From: Ramlibacter tataouinensis TTB310
GTDB taxonomy: Bacteria; Pseudomonadota; Gammaproteobacteria; Burkholderiales; Burkholderiaceae_C
Length of the DNA stretch: 64,000 nucleotides
Assembly (NCBI RefSeq): GCF_000215705.1
Contig: NC_015677.1
Location: 880,001 to 944,000 of the forward strand
Direction: 5' to 3'
Below are positions 16,673 through 25,039 of this stretch, in pieces (the stretch's first letter is position 1; every line of letters starts with the position of its first letter). Position numbers and translations under genes: made by a program. The notes under the pieces are model-generated. The model saw only the letters and a program-made list of their open reading frames with translations, was not told where the DNA came from and ran no database searches.

Positions 16673-17338
16673 TCATTCGTTCTGCGGCGCGCCGTACGCG
16701 CCCGCCAGGCCCAAGAGATGCACGCGCTGGCCTGGTTCCAGATAGGGTACCAGCAGATGGAGCACGTGGTGCGCCCCGCGCAGCAAGGACTGCTGCGCGC
16801 CTTCGGGCTCCAGGGCGCGGCGCGGATCGCGCGCGTACTCGTAGCTGAGCCAATAGGTCAGCACCACCACCATGCTGGTGGCGGTCGGCCCGGCCTCGCG
16901 CTTGTCGATGCGCACCGCGCCCGCGCGGCACATGCCGTCCAGCAGGGCGCAGACGGCGCGCACCTTGTCCTTCAGCACGCCCCGGACCTGCGTCTCCAGC
17001 CGCCGGTTCCGGGACAGCAGGTCGTTCAGGTCGCGGTACAGGAAGCGGTACTGCCAGATCAGCTCGAACAGGGTGTGCATGAAGAACCAGGCGTCCTCCA
17101 CGTCACGCACGCCGCCGCCCGCGTTCAGCAACTCGCCCAGGGCGCGCTCGTAGCGGCAGAACAGCGCGTTGACCAGTTCGTCCTTGGCCGGGTAGTGGTA
17201 GTACAGGTTGCCCGGGCTGATGCCCATCTCGGCCGAGATCAGCGTGGTCGAGACGTTGGGCTCGCCGAAGCGGTTGAACAGATCGAGCGTGACCTCGAGG
17301 ATGCGTTCAGCCGTGCGGCGCGGGGCTTTCTTGGCCAT
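16673..17338 (-). CDS. TetR-family transcriptional regulator
   Basis: 221 residues. The N-terminal HTH reads ERILEVTLDLFNRFGEPNVS, then ISAEMGISPGNLYYHYPAKDEL, the canonical TetR DNA-binding domain. The C-terminal part (WFFMHTLFELIWQYRFLYRDL) matches the TetR_C_13 type ligand domain often found with lipid or PHA genes. It is transcribed with the TPR gene downstream and preceded at a distance by the phasin gene on the same strand, so a role in PHA or fatty acid control is possible but inferred. Confidence 0.92.
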   Translation of the reverse strand: MAKKAPRRTAERILEVTLDLFNRFGEPNVSTTLISAEMGISPGNLYYHYPAKDELVNALFCRYERALGELLNAGGGVRDVEDAWFFMHTLFELIWQYRFLYRDLNDLLSRNRRLETQVRGVLKDKVRAVCALLDGMCRAGAVRIDKREAGPTATSMVVVLTYWLSYEYARDPRRALEPEGAQQSLLRGAHHVLHLLVPYLEPGQRVHLLGLAGAYGAPQNE

Positions 17339-17426
17339 GCGGCCAGTTTAGGCGGCGCGCTGAGCTGGCGCTGCTGCAACGCAGCAATGTGCGGCGCCGA
17401 AGCGCCTGGTCTGCGTGGGCCGCCGG

Positions 17427-17933
17427 TCAGGCCGACTTGCGGGCAGGGGCGCGCTTGGCCGCCGGCTTGGCGGCTCGAGCAGCCGGCCGCACCGCGGTCT
17501 TGCGCGGCGCGCTGGCGCGCCGGGCGCTGAGCCGGGCGACGGTGCGTTCGAGTTCCTCGATGCGGGCTGCCATCGTGGCGAGGTCCTGGGACGAAGGCAC
17601 GCCCAGCCGGTGCAGCGCCCTGGAGACACGCTCCTCGAAGATGGTCTCCAGCTTGTCCCACTGGCCCGAGGCCTTGGCCGAGAGGTCGCCGGCCATGCTG
17701 GCCATGCGCTGGCTCGCTTCGGAGAGTTTTTCCTCGGCGGCCGCCTGGGTCTTGCGCTGCAGGGTCTGGCCGTCCTTGACCAGGGACTCGAACACCTTGC
17801 CGCCTTCCTGCTGCGCCTTGGCGAAGGCGCCCAGGCCTGCCAGCCAGATCTGGCTGGCCGATTCCTTGATGGTGTCGGCGAACGGGGCGCCGCTCTTGCT
17901 GTCGTCGCTGGTGGGCTTCTGTTTCTGGGCCAT
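17427..17933 (-). CDS. PhaF/PhaI-type phasin with basic Ala/Lys tail
   Basis: 168 residues from ATG 17933. The first ~125 residues are the amphipathic helical phasin domain (ADTIKESASQIWLAGLGAFA, then GGKVFESLVKDGQ) that coats PHA granules. A leucine-zipper-like ERTVARL segment leads to a histone-H1-like tail of RKTAVRPAARAAKPAAKRAP type. This matches the PhaF architecture, in which the tail binds DNA and helps granules partition to daughter cells. It is divergent from the rml operon across about 200 bp. Confidence 0.87.
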   Translation of the reverse strand: MAQKQKPTSDDSKSGAPFADTIKESASQIWLAGLGAFAKAQQEGGKVFESLVKDGQTLQRKTQAAAEEKLSEASQRMASMAGDLSAKASGQWDKLETIFEERVSRALHRLGVPSSQDLATMAARIEELERTVARLSARRASAPRKTAVRPAARAAKPAAKRAPARKSA

Positions 17934-18135
17934 GGTGCATTCCGGGGGCGAGGTTGGTGAATGTACGTCGGGCTGCGGCGTGGTGTTTAGGCAAACACTT
18001 CTAGGCGCGAGTGCTGCGACGGGACTTACCAAGGAGAGGAGGTAGGCGGAAATGCTCAACCGTCGATGAGATAATCCCGGCCTCTTGTCGGAGGTACCTG
18101 TAACAGCACGGTGGCCGCGCAGAGGGGAAGTACAC

Positions 18136-19203
18136 ATGATTTTGGTTACAGGCGGGGCCGGCTTCATCGGCTCCAACTTCGTTCTGGACTGGCTGGCCGC
18201 GGGTGGCGAGGGCGTCGTCAACCTCGACAAGCTGACCTACGCCGGCAACCTGGAGAACCTGCGTTCCCTGGAAGGCAACTCCCGGCATGTCTTCGTGCAG
18301 GGTGATATCGGCGATCAGCAGTTGGTGAGGCAACTGCTGGCCCGGCATCGCCCGCGAGCGGTGTTGAACTTCGCAGCCGAATCCCACGTGGACCGCTCCA
18401 TCCACGCGCCCGGCACCTTCATCGAGACCAACGTGGTCGGCACCTTCCGCCTGCTGGAGGCCGTGCGGGCGTACTGGGGCGAGCTGAAGGGCGGCGAGCG
18501 CGAGGGCTTTCGCCTGCTGCACGTGTCTACCGACGAGGTGTACGGCTCGCTGGCTCCGAAGGATCCGGCCTTCACCGAGCAGAACAAGTACGAGCCGAAC
18601 AGCCCCTACTCGGCCAGCAAGGCGGCCAGCGACCACCTGGTGAGGGCCTACCACCACACCTACGGCCTGCCGGTCCTGACCACCAACTGCTCCAACAACT
18701 ACGGTCCGTACCACTTTCCCGAGAAGCTGATCCCGCTGATGATCGTGAACGCCCTGGCGGGCAAGCCGCTGCCGGTGTACGGCGACGGCCAGCAGATCAG
18801 GGACTGGCTGTACGTGGGCGACCATTGCAGCGCCATCCGCCGCGTGCTGGAGGCCGGCCGTCTGGGCGAGACCTACAACATCGGCGGCTGGAACGAGAAG
18901 CCCAACCTTGAGATCGTGCAGACGGTGTGCAACCTGTTGGACGAGCTCAAGCCGCGCGCCGGCGGCGGCAGCTACCGCGAGCAGATCACCTTCGTGACTG
19001 ACCGCCCGGGTCATGACCGCCGCTACGCCATCGACGCCCGCAAGATCGAGCGCGAGCTGGGCTGGAAGCCGGCGGAGACCTTTGAGACCGGCATCCGCAA
19101 GACGGTGCGCTGGTACCTGGAGCACGGCGACTGGGTGCAGCGCGTGCAGAGCGGCGCCTACCGCGAGTGGATGAACACCAATTACGCCGCGCGCGCTGCC
19201 TGA
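18136..19203 (+). CDS. rfbB: dTDP-glucose 4,6-dehydratase
   Basis: 355 residues from ATG 18136, with GAGGGGAAG upstream. RmlB/RfbB converts dTDP-glucose to dTDP-4-keto-6-deoxyglucose, the second step to dTDP-L-rhamnose. Visible are the NAD-binding loop TGGAGFIGS (residues 5-13), the substrate-activating STDEVYG, and the YSASK catalytic Tyr158/Lys162. It leads the set rmlB-rmlD-rmlA-rmlC. The 200-bp divergent region upstream must hold the promoter; a GATAAT box at 18070 is a weak candidate. Confidence 0.97.
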   Translation: MILVTGGAGFIGSNFVLDWLAAGGEGVVNLDKLTYAGNLENLRSLEGNSRHVFVQGDIGDQQLVRQLLARHRPRAVLNFAAESHVDRSIHAPGTFIETNVVGTFRLLEAVRAYWGELKGGEREGFRLLHVSTDEVYGSLAPKDPAFTEQNKYEPNSPYSASKAASDHLVRAYHHTYGLPVLTTNCSNNYGPYHFPEKLIPLMIVNALAGKPLPVYGDGQQIRDWLYVGDHCSAIRRVLEAGRLGETYNIGGWNEKPNLEIVQTVCNLLDELKPRAGGGSYREQITFVTDRPGHDRRYAIDARKIERELGWKPAETFETGIRKTVRWYLEHGDWVQRVQSGAYREWMNTNYAARAA

Positions 19204-19210
19204 GTTTGCC

Positions 19211-20101
19211 GTGAAGATCCTGTTGTTTGGCAAGAACGGCCAGGTGGGCTGGGAGCTGCAGCGCAGCCTGGCGCCTCTTGGCGAGCTGGTGGCGCTGGGC
19301 TCGCGCGAGGCGGATCTTCCGTCCAATTTTCTGGAACCTGATCGGCTGGCCGAGACCGTCCGCCGCGTGCGGCCAGACGTCATCGTCAACGCGGCGGCGT
19401 ATACCGCCGTCGACAAGGCCGAGACTGATCAGCACAGCGCGCAGCTGGTGAACGCGGTGGCACCGGGCGTGCTGGCGCAGGCAGCCAATGCATGCGGCGC
19501 GGCCCTGGTCCACTACTCAACGGACTACGTGTTCGACGGCAGTGGCGCGGCCCCGCGCATCGAAACCGAGCCCACTGCGCCGTTGAACGTCTATGGCCTG
19601 ACCAAGCTCGAGGGTGAGCGGCTCATCCAGCAACATTGCGAGCGGCACCTGATCTTGCGGACGAGCTGGGTCTATGGCGCGCGCGGCGGCAACTTCGCCA
19701 AGACCATGCTTCGCCTGGCCAAGGAGCGGGACCGCCTGACCGTGGTGGACGACCAGGTCGGCGCGCCGACCGGCGCGGACCTGCTGGCCGACGTGACGGC
19801 CCATGCCCTGCGCGCCCTGGTGGCCGATGGCGGCAAGGCCGGCCTCTACCACGTGGCGGCCGGGGGCGAGACCTCCTGGCACGGTTATGCGCGCTTCGTC
19901 ATCGCGACCGCCCAGCAAGCAGGGCAGGTGCTGAAGGCGGGCGTGGAAGCGGTCGCACCCGTTCCCTCCACCGCCTTTCCAACGCCCGCCAGGCGTCCTC
20001 ATAATTCCCGCCTCGACACCTCCCGCTTCCGCGCCGCCTTCGACCTGACGCTGCCCCCTTGGCAGCAAGGCGTGGCGCGGATGCTGGAAGAAATTCTTTA
20101 G
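19211..20101 (+). CDS. rfbD: dTDP-4-dehydrorhamnose reductase
   Basis: 296 residues from GTG 19211, 7 bp after rfbB. RmlD reduces dTDP-4-keto-L-rhamnose to dTDP-L-rhamnose with NAD(P)H, the last step of the pathway. Motifs are GKNGQVGWELQ (dinucleotide loop), the STDYVFDG stretch, and YGLTKLEGE with catalytic Tyr and Lys. Length and order fit a standard rml operon; the product feeds the rhamnosyltransferase(s) in this region. Confidence 0.96.
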   Translation: MKILLFGKNGQVGWELQRSLAPLGELVALGSREADLPSNFLEPDRLAETVRRVRPDVIVNAAAYTAVDKAETDQHSAQLVNAVAPGVLAQAANACGAALVHYSTDYVFDGSGAAPRIETEPTAPLNVYGLTKLEGERLIQQHCERHLILRTSWVYGARGGNFAKTMLRLAKERDRLTVVDDQVGAPTGADLLADVTAHALRALVADGGKAGLYHVAAGGETSWHGYARFVIATAQQAGQVLKAGVEAVAPVPSTAFPTPARRPHNSRLDTSRFRAAFDLTLPPWQQGVARMLEEIL

Positions 20102-20107
20102 CTCCCC

Positions 20108-20995
20108 ATGACACAACGCAAAGGCATCATCCTGGCGGGCGGCTCCGGCACGCGCCTGCACCCGGCCACGCTGGCCATCAGCAAGCAGCTGCTGCCGGTG
20201 TATGACAAGCCGATGATCTACTACCCGCTCAGCACGCTGATGCTGGCGGGCATGCGGGACATCCTCGTCATCAGCACCCCGCAGGATACGCCGCGCTTCA
20301 CCCAGCTGCTGGGCGATGGGTCCCAATGGGGGCTGAACATCCAGTACGCCGTGCAGCCGAGCCCGGATGGCCTGGCGCAGGCCTTCATCATCGGCGACAA
20401 GTTCGTCGGCAATGCACCCAGCGCACTGGTGCTGGGCGACAACATCTTCTATGGGCACGACCTGGCCCCCTTGCTGCGCAACGCCGACGCGCAAAAGACC
20501 GGTGCCACCGTGTTCGCCTACCACGTCAACGACCCGGAGCGGTATGGCGTGGTGGCTTTTGATCCGGAAGGCAAGGCCAGCAGCATCGAGGAAAAGCCGG
20601 CCAGGCCCAAGAGCCACTATGCCGTGACCGGCTTGTACTTCTACGACAACCAGGTCGTCGAGATCGCCAAGGCCGTGAAGCCCAGCGCACGCGGCGAGTT
20701 GGAGATCACCGCGGTCAACCAGGCCTATCTGGAGCGCAAGGCACTGTCGGTGCAGATCATGCAGCGTGGCTATGCCTGGCTGGACACGGGTACGCACGAG
20801 AGCCTGCTGGAGGCCAGCCAGTTCATCGCGACGCTGGAGCATCGCCAGGGGCTGAAGATCGCTTGTCCCGAAGAGATCGCGTGGCGTGCGGGGTTCATCG
20901 ACGACGCGCAATTGGAGAAGCTGGCCAAGCCGATGGCCAAGAACGGCTATGGCAAGTACCTGCTCCACGTGCTGCGCGAGGGCATCGTCGAATGA
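20108..20995 (+). CDS. rfbA: Glucose-1-phosphate thymidylyltransferase
   Basis: 295 residues, the usual RmlA size. It forms dTDP-glucose from glucose-1-phosphate and dTTP, the committed step. The nucleotide-binding signature [20 protein letters not shown] is followed by [18 protein letters not shown] and the metal-site region VLGDNIFYG. It starts 6 bp after rfbD and overlaps rfbC by 4 bases, so all four genes are one transcription unit. Confidence 0.97.
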   Translation: MTQRKGIILAGGSGTRLHPATLAISKQLLPVYDKPMIYYPLSTLMLAGMRDILVISTPQDTPRFTQLLGDGSQWGLNIQYAVQPSPDGLAQAFIIGDKFVGNAPSALVLGDNIFYGHDLAPLLRNADAQKTGATVFAYHVNDPERYGVVAFDPEGKASSIEEKPARPKSHYAVTGLYFYDNQVVEIAKAVKPSARGELEITAVNQAYLERKALSVQIMQRGYAWLDTGTHESLLEASQFIATLEHRQGLKIACPEEIAWRAGFIDDAQLEKLAKPMAKNGYGKYLLHVLREGIVE

Positions 20996-21549
20996 AAGTC
21001 ACCCCGACGGCCATTCCCGACGTGCTCATCATTGAGCCCAAGTTGTTTGGTGATGCCCGCGGCTTTTTCCTCGAGAGCTTCAACCAGCGCCAGTTCAATG
21101 ACGCCACCGGGCTGCAGGTTCAATTTGTGCAGGACAATCATTCGCGTTCCGCCAAAGGCGTGTTGCGCGGGCTGCACTATCAGCTGCAACAGCCACAAGG
21201 CAAGCTTGTGCGCGTTGTGCGTGGGAGGGTCTTTGACGTAGCTGTGGACATCCGGCACTCCTCCCCCACTTTCGGCCGCTGGGCAGGCACCGAGCTCTCG
21301 GAAGACAACCATCGCCAGTTCTGGGTGCCAGCCGGCTTCGCGCATGGCTTTGTGGTGCTGAGCGATTCGGCCGACTTCTTGTACAAGACCACGGACTACT
21401 ACGCCCCGCAGCACGAGCGCTGCATCGCCTGGAATGACCCGGCTATCGGAATCGACTGGGGACTTCAGGCAGCAGGCATCAAGCAGCCGCTGTTGTCGGC
21501 GAAGGACGAAGCGGGCGTGCTGCTGGCCCGGGCTGACGTGTTCGCTTGA
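20992..21549 (+). CDS. rfbC: dTDP-4-dehydrorhamnose 3,5-epimerase
   Basis: 185 residues from ATG 20992, which overlaps the rfbA stop (ATGA). RmlC epimerises dTDP-4-keto-6-deoxyglucose at C3 and C5. It is a cupin with [20 protein letters not shown] near the N-terminus and RGLHYQ containing the catalytic His region. It completes the dTDP-L-rhamnose set. The ABC permease gene follows after 94 bp. Confidence 0.97.
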   Translation: MKVTPTAIPDVLIIEPKLFGDARGFFLESFNQRQFNDATGLQVQFVQDNHSRSAKGVLRGLHYQLQQPQGKLVRVVRGRVFDVAVDIRHSSPTFGRWAGTELSEDNHRQFWVPAGFAHGFVVLSDSADFLYKTTDYYAPQHERCIAWNDPAIGIDWGLQAAGIKQPLLSAKDEAGVLLARADVFA

Positions 21550-21643
21550 TTGCTGGCGTGCCGCGCACCCGTCAGGCCCGCTTTTCGCATCCAGATGAAC
21601 CCAATCACCCGGCCTGCGTGATCCGCTGCGCCGTCCTGACCAG

Positions 21644-22462
21644 ATGAGTGCTTATTCTTCGTCCCCGCTGGAGATCGTGGCCAGCGCGTGGCGCCATCGT
21701 GCGCTGATTGCCACGCTCACGGGGCGTGAGGTCGCCGGCCGTTATAAAGGATCAATGCTCGGCATCGTATGGGCCTTCCTGCTGCCGCTGCTGATGCTGG
21801 CCACTTACACATTCGTGTTCAGCGTGGTGTTCCAGGCGCGTTGGCAGGGACAGAGCGCCTCGCGTGGTGAGTTCGCGCTGATCCTCTTCGCCGGGCTGCT
21901 GGTGTTCAATCTTTTCTCGGAATGCCTCAACCGGGCGCCCTCGCTGATCCTGCAGAACCAGAGCTACGTGAAAAAGGTGGTGTTTCCTCTGGAGATCTTG
22001 CCTTGGGTGACGTTGGGCGCAGCACTGTTCCACACTGGCATCAGCTACTTGGTGTGGCAGCTGTTCGCGTTGCTGGTCCTGGGAGTGCCGTCATGGACAG
22101 TGCTGCTGCTGCCCTTGCAGTTGCTGCCCGTATGCGTGCTGACGCTGGGCCTGAGCTGGTTTACCGCCGCCCTGGGCGTGTACATGCGCGACCTGGCGCA
22201 GCTCGTAGGCGTGCTGCTGGGAATTTTGATGTTCCTGTCGCCGCTGTTCTATCCCCTTTCAATCTTGCCGCCAGGCTACCAGGCGCTGTTGGCGATCAAC
22301 CCGCTGGCGCCCGCCATTGAAGCGACCCGCGAGGTTCTGATTTGGTCGCGCGTTCCGGCAGCACCGGGTTACCTGCTGCAGCTGGCGGTGGCGCTGATCG
22401 TGGCGTGGGCTGGCTTCGCTTTCTTTCAGCGCACTCGCCGGGGTTTTGCCGATGTCGTCTGA
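21644..22462 (+). CDS. wzm: O-antigen/polysaccharide ABC transporter permease
   Basis: 272 residues with about six membrane segments and the ABC2-type export pattern (GREVAGRYKGSMLGIVWAFL near the N-terminus; FLSPLFYPLSILPPGYQALL near the end). With the next gene it forms the exporter that moves undecaprenyl-linked polysaccharide across the inner membrane. The ATPase gene start overlaps its end by 11 bases. The first upstream gene set makes dTDP-rhamnose, which suggests a rhamnose-containing O-antigen or capsule. Confidence 0.93.
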   Translation: MSAYSSSPLEIVASAWRHRALIATLTGREVAGRYKGSMLGIVWAFLLPLLMLATYTFVFSVVFQARWQGQSASRGEFALILFAGLLVFNLFSECLNRAPSLILQNQSYVKKVVFPLEILPWVTLGAALFHTGISYLVWQLFALLVLGVPSWTVLLLPLQLLPVCVLTLGLSWFTAALGVYMRDLAQLVGVLLGILMFLSPLFYPLSILPPGYQALLAINPLAPAIEATREVLIWSRVPAAPGYLLQLAVALIVAWAGFAFFQRTRRGFADVV

Positions 22463-23798
22463 ACCCATCATCGAAGTCCAGGGCCTCGCCAAGGCTTACC
22501 AGATCTACAACTCGCCACGAGACCGTCTGAGGCAGCTGGTGGCACTGGGCGGGCGCAAGCACTACCGCGAGTACTTGGCCCTGAACGGGCTGTCGTTCGC
22601 AGTGACACGGGGTGAGACGCTGGGTGTTATTGGCCGCAACGGCGCGGGCAAATCCACGCTGTTGCAGCTCATATGCGGCACTCTCAGCCCTACCGCAGGC
22701 TCCATCGCCGTGCGTGGTCGTGTGGCCGCCCTGCTCGAGCTGGGAGCGGGCTTCAACCCTGAGTTCACCGGGCGCGAGAACATTGCGGTGGCTGGGGCAC
22801 TGTACGGCCTCAGCCGGCAGCAAGTGGAGGAACGCATGGAGCGCATCCTCTCCTTTGCTGAGATCGGCGCCTTCGTCGACCAACCGGTCAAGACCTACTC
22901 GAGTGGCATGTTCGTACGGCTGGCATTTGCGCTGATCGCGCATGTCGATGCCGATGTGCTGGTGGTGGACGAGGCCTTGGCCGTGGGTGACGTCTACTTC
23001 CAGCAGAAGTGCATGCGCTTTCTGCGCCGCTTCCAGGAGGGCGGCGGCACCATGCTGTTCGTCAGCCATGACACTGCAGCCGTGATGAACCTGTGCCGTA
23101 CCGCACTATGGCTGCGGCAGCCATCGGCAGGCGACTACGTGCTTGGGCCGGCCGAGACCGTTTGCAAGGCCTACCTGCAGGACTTCTATGCCCGTCAGGA
23201 GGAGAGCCTGCGGTCGAGCAGCCCACTGGACGCGGCGGCCGCGCCAGCCAAGGACGACGTCATAGAGTGGCTGGCCGACCCTTTCGCCGAGAATATGGTG
23301 GAGGTTTCCCCGTATAACCACGCAGCCGAGTCATTCGGACAAGGCGGCGGGCGTTTCGTTTCGGCTGGCTTCCATGATCCTGAAGGCCGTCTGCTGACTA
23401 CCCTGCGCGGGGGCGACCAGGTTGTCCTGCGGTTGCAGGCGCGCATGGAGCAGCCCATTGCCGATCCCGCCTTCGGCATCACCATCAAGGACCGACTTGG
23501 GCAGTTCATCTTTTCTGAAAGCACAGACAGTGCCTTTCGTAGCAGCCGTCCCGTGTTTGCGCCTGGCGACGTGGTGACAGTGGAGTTCAGCTTCCGCATG
23601 CCGATCTTGCTTCAAGGCCATTACACGCTGGACATCGCCTTCGCCGAAGGGCTGGGCCACGAGCACACGCAGCATCATTGGGTGCACGACGCTCTGGTTC
23701 TAACCTCGCTGCGTGGTCGCTTGGTGCAGGGCATTTGCGGCTTGCCGGACTTGGCGGTGCGACTGTCGCGGCACCCCGCGCGGGAGGAGGCACTATGA
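22452..23798 (+). CDS. wzt: Polysaccharide ABC transporter ATPase with C-terminal cargo-binding domain
   Basis: 448 residues from ATG 22452; an upstream TTG is unneeded. The N-terminal ~250 residues are the ATPase: Walker A GRNGAGKST (61-69), signature YSSGM and Walker B DVLVVDEA. Residues from about 275 form an extra domain (GGDQVVLRLQARMEQP, FGITIKDRLGQFIFSE, FSFRMPILLQGHYTLDIAFA) typical of Wzt proteins that recognise the modified non-reducing end of the finished chain before export. Carrying this domain predicts a chain-end modification, and the next gene is a methyltransferase. Confidence 0.95.
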   Translation: MSSEPIIEVQGLAKAYQIYNSPRDRLRQLVALGGRKHYREYLALNGLSFAVTRGETLGVIGRNGAGKSTLLQLICGTLSPTAGSIAVRGRVAALLELGAGFNPEFTGRENIAVAGALYGLSRQQVEERMERILSFAEIGAFVDQPVKTYSSGMFVRLAFALIAHVDADVLVVDEALAVGDVYFQQKCMRFLRRFQEGGGTMLFVSHDTAAVMNLCRTALWLRQPSAGDYVLGPAETVCKAYLQDFYARQEESLRSSSPLDAAAAPAKDDVIEWLADPFAENMVEVSPYNHAAESFGQGGGRFVSAGFHDPEGRLLTTLRGGDQVVLRLQARMEQPIADPAFGITIKDRLGQFIFSESTDSAFRSSRPVFAPGDVVTVEFSFRMPILLQGHYTLDIAFAEGLGHEHTQHHWVHDALVLTSLRGRLVQGICGLPDLAVRLSRHPAREEAL

Positions 23799-25039
23799 CG
23801 GTCCTAGCAACCACTCGCTACGGCGACATGGAGTGCCTGTCGGGGGACAGCGTTGTGTCGCGTTCCCTCGTGCAATACGGCGAATGGGCGCAGCTGGAAT
23901 TGGAACTGCTTGCGGCCCTGATTCGGCCGGGCACGGTCGTGCTCGACGTCGGCGCCTTCCTCGGCACACATACCCTGGCGTTCGCCACCATGGTGGGGCC
24001 GGAGGGTGTTGTGCACAGCTTCGAGCCACGTGCCGGCATTCGCGAGGTGTTGCGCCGCAACGTAGAGCGCAACGGCCTGCTTCAAGTGGTGCTGCACGCC
24101 TGTGCGCTCGGCTCGCGTGCGGAGCGCATTGAGGTGCCGGCGATCGATCTGGAGAGTGAAGCCAACTTCGGCGGCTTGGCATTGGAAGGACACGAGGCTG
24201 CTGCCCGTACCGAGACCATCGTGATCGAGCGCCTGGATGACTTGGCGATAGACCGACTCGACTTCATCAAGCTTGATGCCGAGGGGATGGAGGCGGATGT
24301 GCTGGCTGGCGCTCGCCGCACGTTGGCACATCAGCGACCGCTGCTGTTTGCGGAGTGCAACGACCTGGAGCGGGGCAGCCGCACCTTGGCGGCCTGCATT
24401 GCGCTGGGATATAGGGTTTACGGGGTACTCTCGCCGGCGTTCAATCCGGCCAACTTGCGTGGGCAGAACGAAAACATGTTTGGCGATGCCGTTGAGGCCT
24501 CGCTCCTGGCGGTCGCCCCCGAGAAACAGGACATGCTGCGCACCATCGCTGATCAGCTGACTCCGATCGCTTCGTTGGATGACTTGGCCCTCTTGCTGTT
24601 GCACAAGGCGCAGTACCCCATCGAGGTGCTTGCCCAAGGCGCGGCGGCTACGGTGCTTGGCACGGACTATCTCAGTCCTGTAGCGCGGCGTCAGCAGGAC
24701 CGCATCACGGAGCTGGAACATGCGGTTAAGGAAGCCTACGACCGAGCTCAGGAGGCCCTCGGCGCGGAGCCTCTTAAGCCTGTGGTTCAGCGTCAGCAGG
24801 AACGTTTGACCGAGCTTGAAAGTGTCATAAAGGCAGCTTGTGACCGTGCACAGGAGGCGGAGCGGCGCGCCGAATTGGCAGCCAACTCCGTTGCTGCCGT
24901 GCAGGCGTTGGCTGATCATTTTCAGCGGACACAGGCACAAGCCCAGCAGGCACAGGCGCAGGCGGAGCGCTATCGGCGCAGCAGCCTCCTGTACTGGACC
25001 GAGCGCCTGCGTCAGGGGCTCGGGGGCCGGCGCCCGTGA
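23795..25039 (+). CDS. FkbM-type methyltransferase with C-terminal coiled coil (possible chain terminator)
   Basis: 414 residues from ATG 23795 (GGGAGGAGG upstream; overlaps the wzt stop, ATGA). The N-terminal ~215 residues are a SAM-dependent FkbM fold: VLDVGAFLGTHTLAFATMVG, VHSFEPRAG, FIKLDAEGMEADVLAGA. Residues about 290-405 are a long predicted coiled coil. It includes two units 34 residues apart (from S294 and from about K328), each with RQQ(D/E)R(I/L)TELE and later DRAQEA. A methyltransferase plus coiled coil coupled to a cargo-domain Wzt recalls WbdD, whose methylation ends chain growth and whose coiled coil sets length. There is no kinase domain here, so this is an analogy, not a homology claim. 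Confidence 0.82.
   Translation: MTVLATTRYGDMECLSGDSVVSRSLVQYGEWAQLELELLAALIRPGTVVLDVGAFLGTHTLAFATMVGPEGVVHSFEPRAGIREVLRRNVERNGLLQVVLHACALGSRAERIEVPAIDLESEANFGGLALEGHEAAARTETIVIERLDDLAIDRLDFIKLDAEGMEADVLAGARRTLAHQRPLLFAECNDLERGSRTLAACIALGYRVYGVLSPAFNPANLRGQNENMFGDAVEASLLAVAPEKQDMLRTIADQLTPIASLDDLALLLLHKAQYPIEVLAQGAAATVLGTDYLSPVARRQQDRITELEHAVKEAYDRAQEALGAEPLKPVVQRQQERLTELESVIKAACDRAQEAERRAELAANSVAAVQALADHFQRTQAQAQQAQAQAERYRRSSLLYWTERLRQGLGGRRP

Noticed and set aside
17386..17410. Short GC hairpins between the TetR and phasin genes as Rho-independent terminators
   Set aside because: Stems of 5-6 bp without T-runs are frequent by chance in DNA of this GC content.
18053..18070. A possible leader peptide of five codons (MLNRR) behind a strong AAGGAGAGGAGG box upstream of rmlB
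   Set aside because: There is no attenuator-like hairpin or run of regulatory codons after it, and no evidence that it is transcribed with rmlB.
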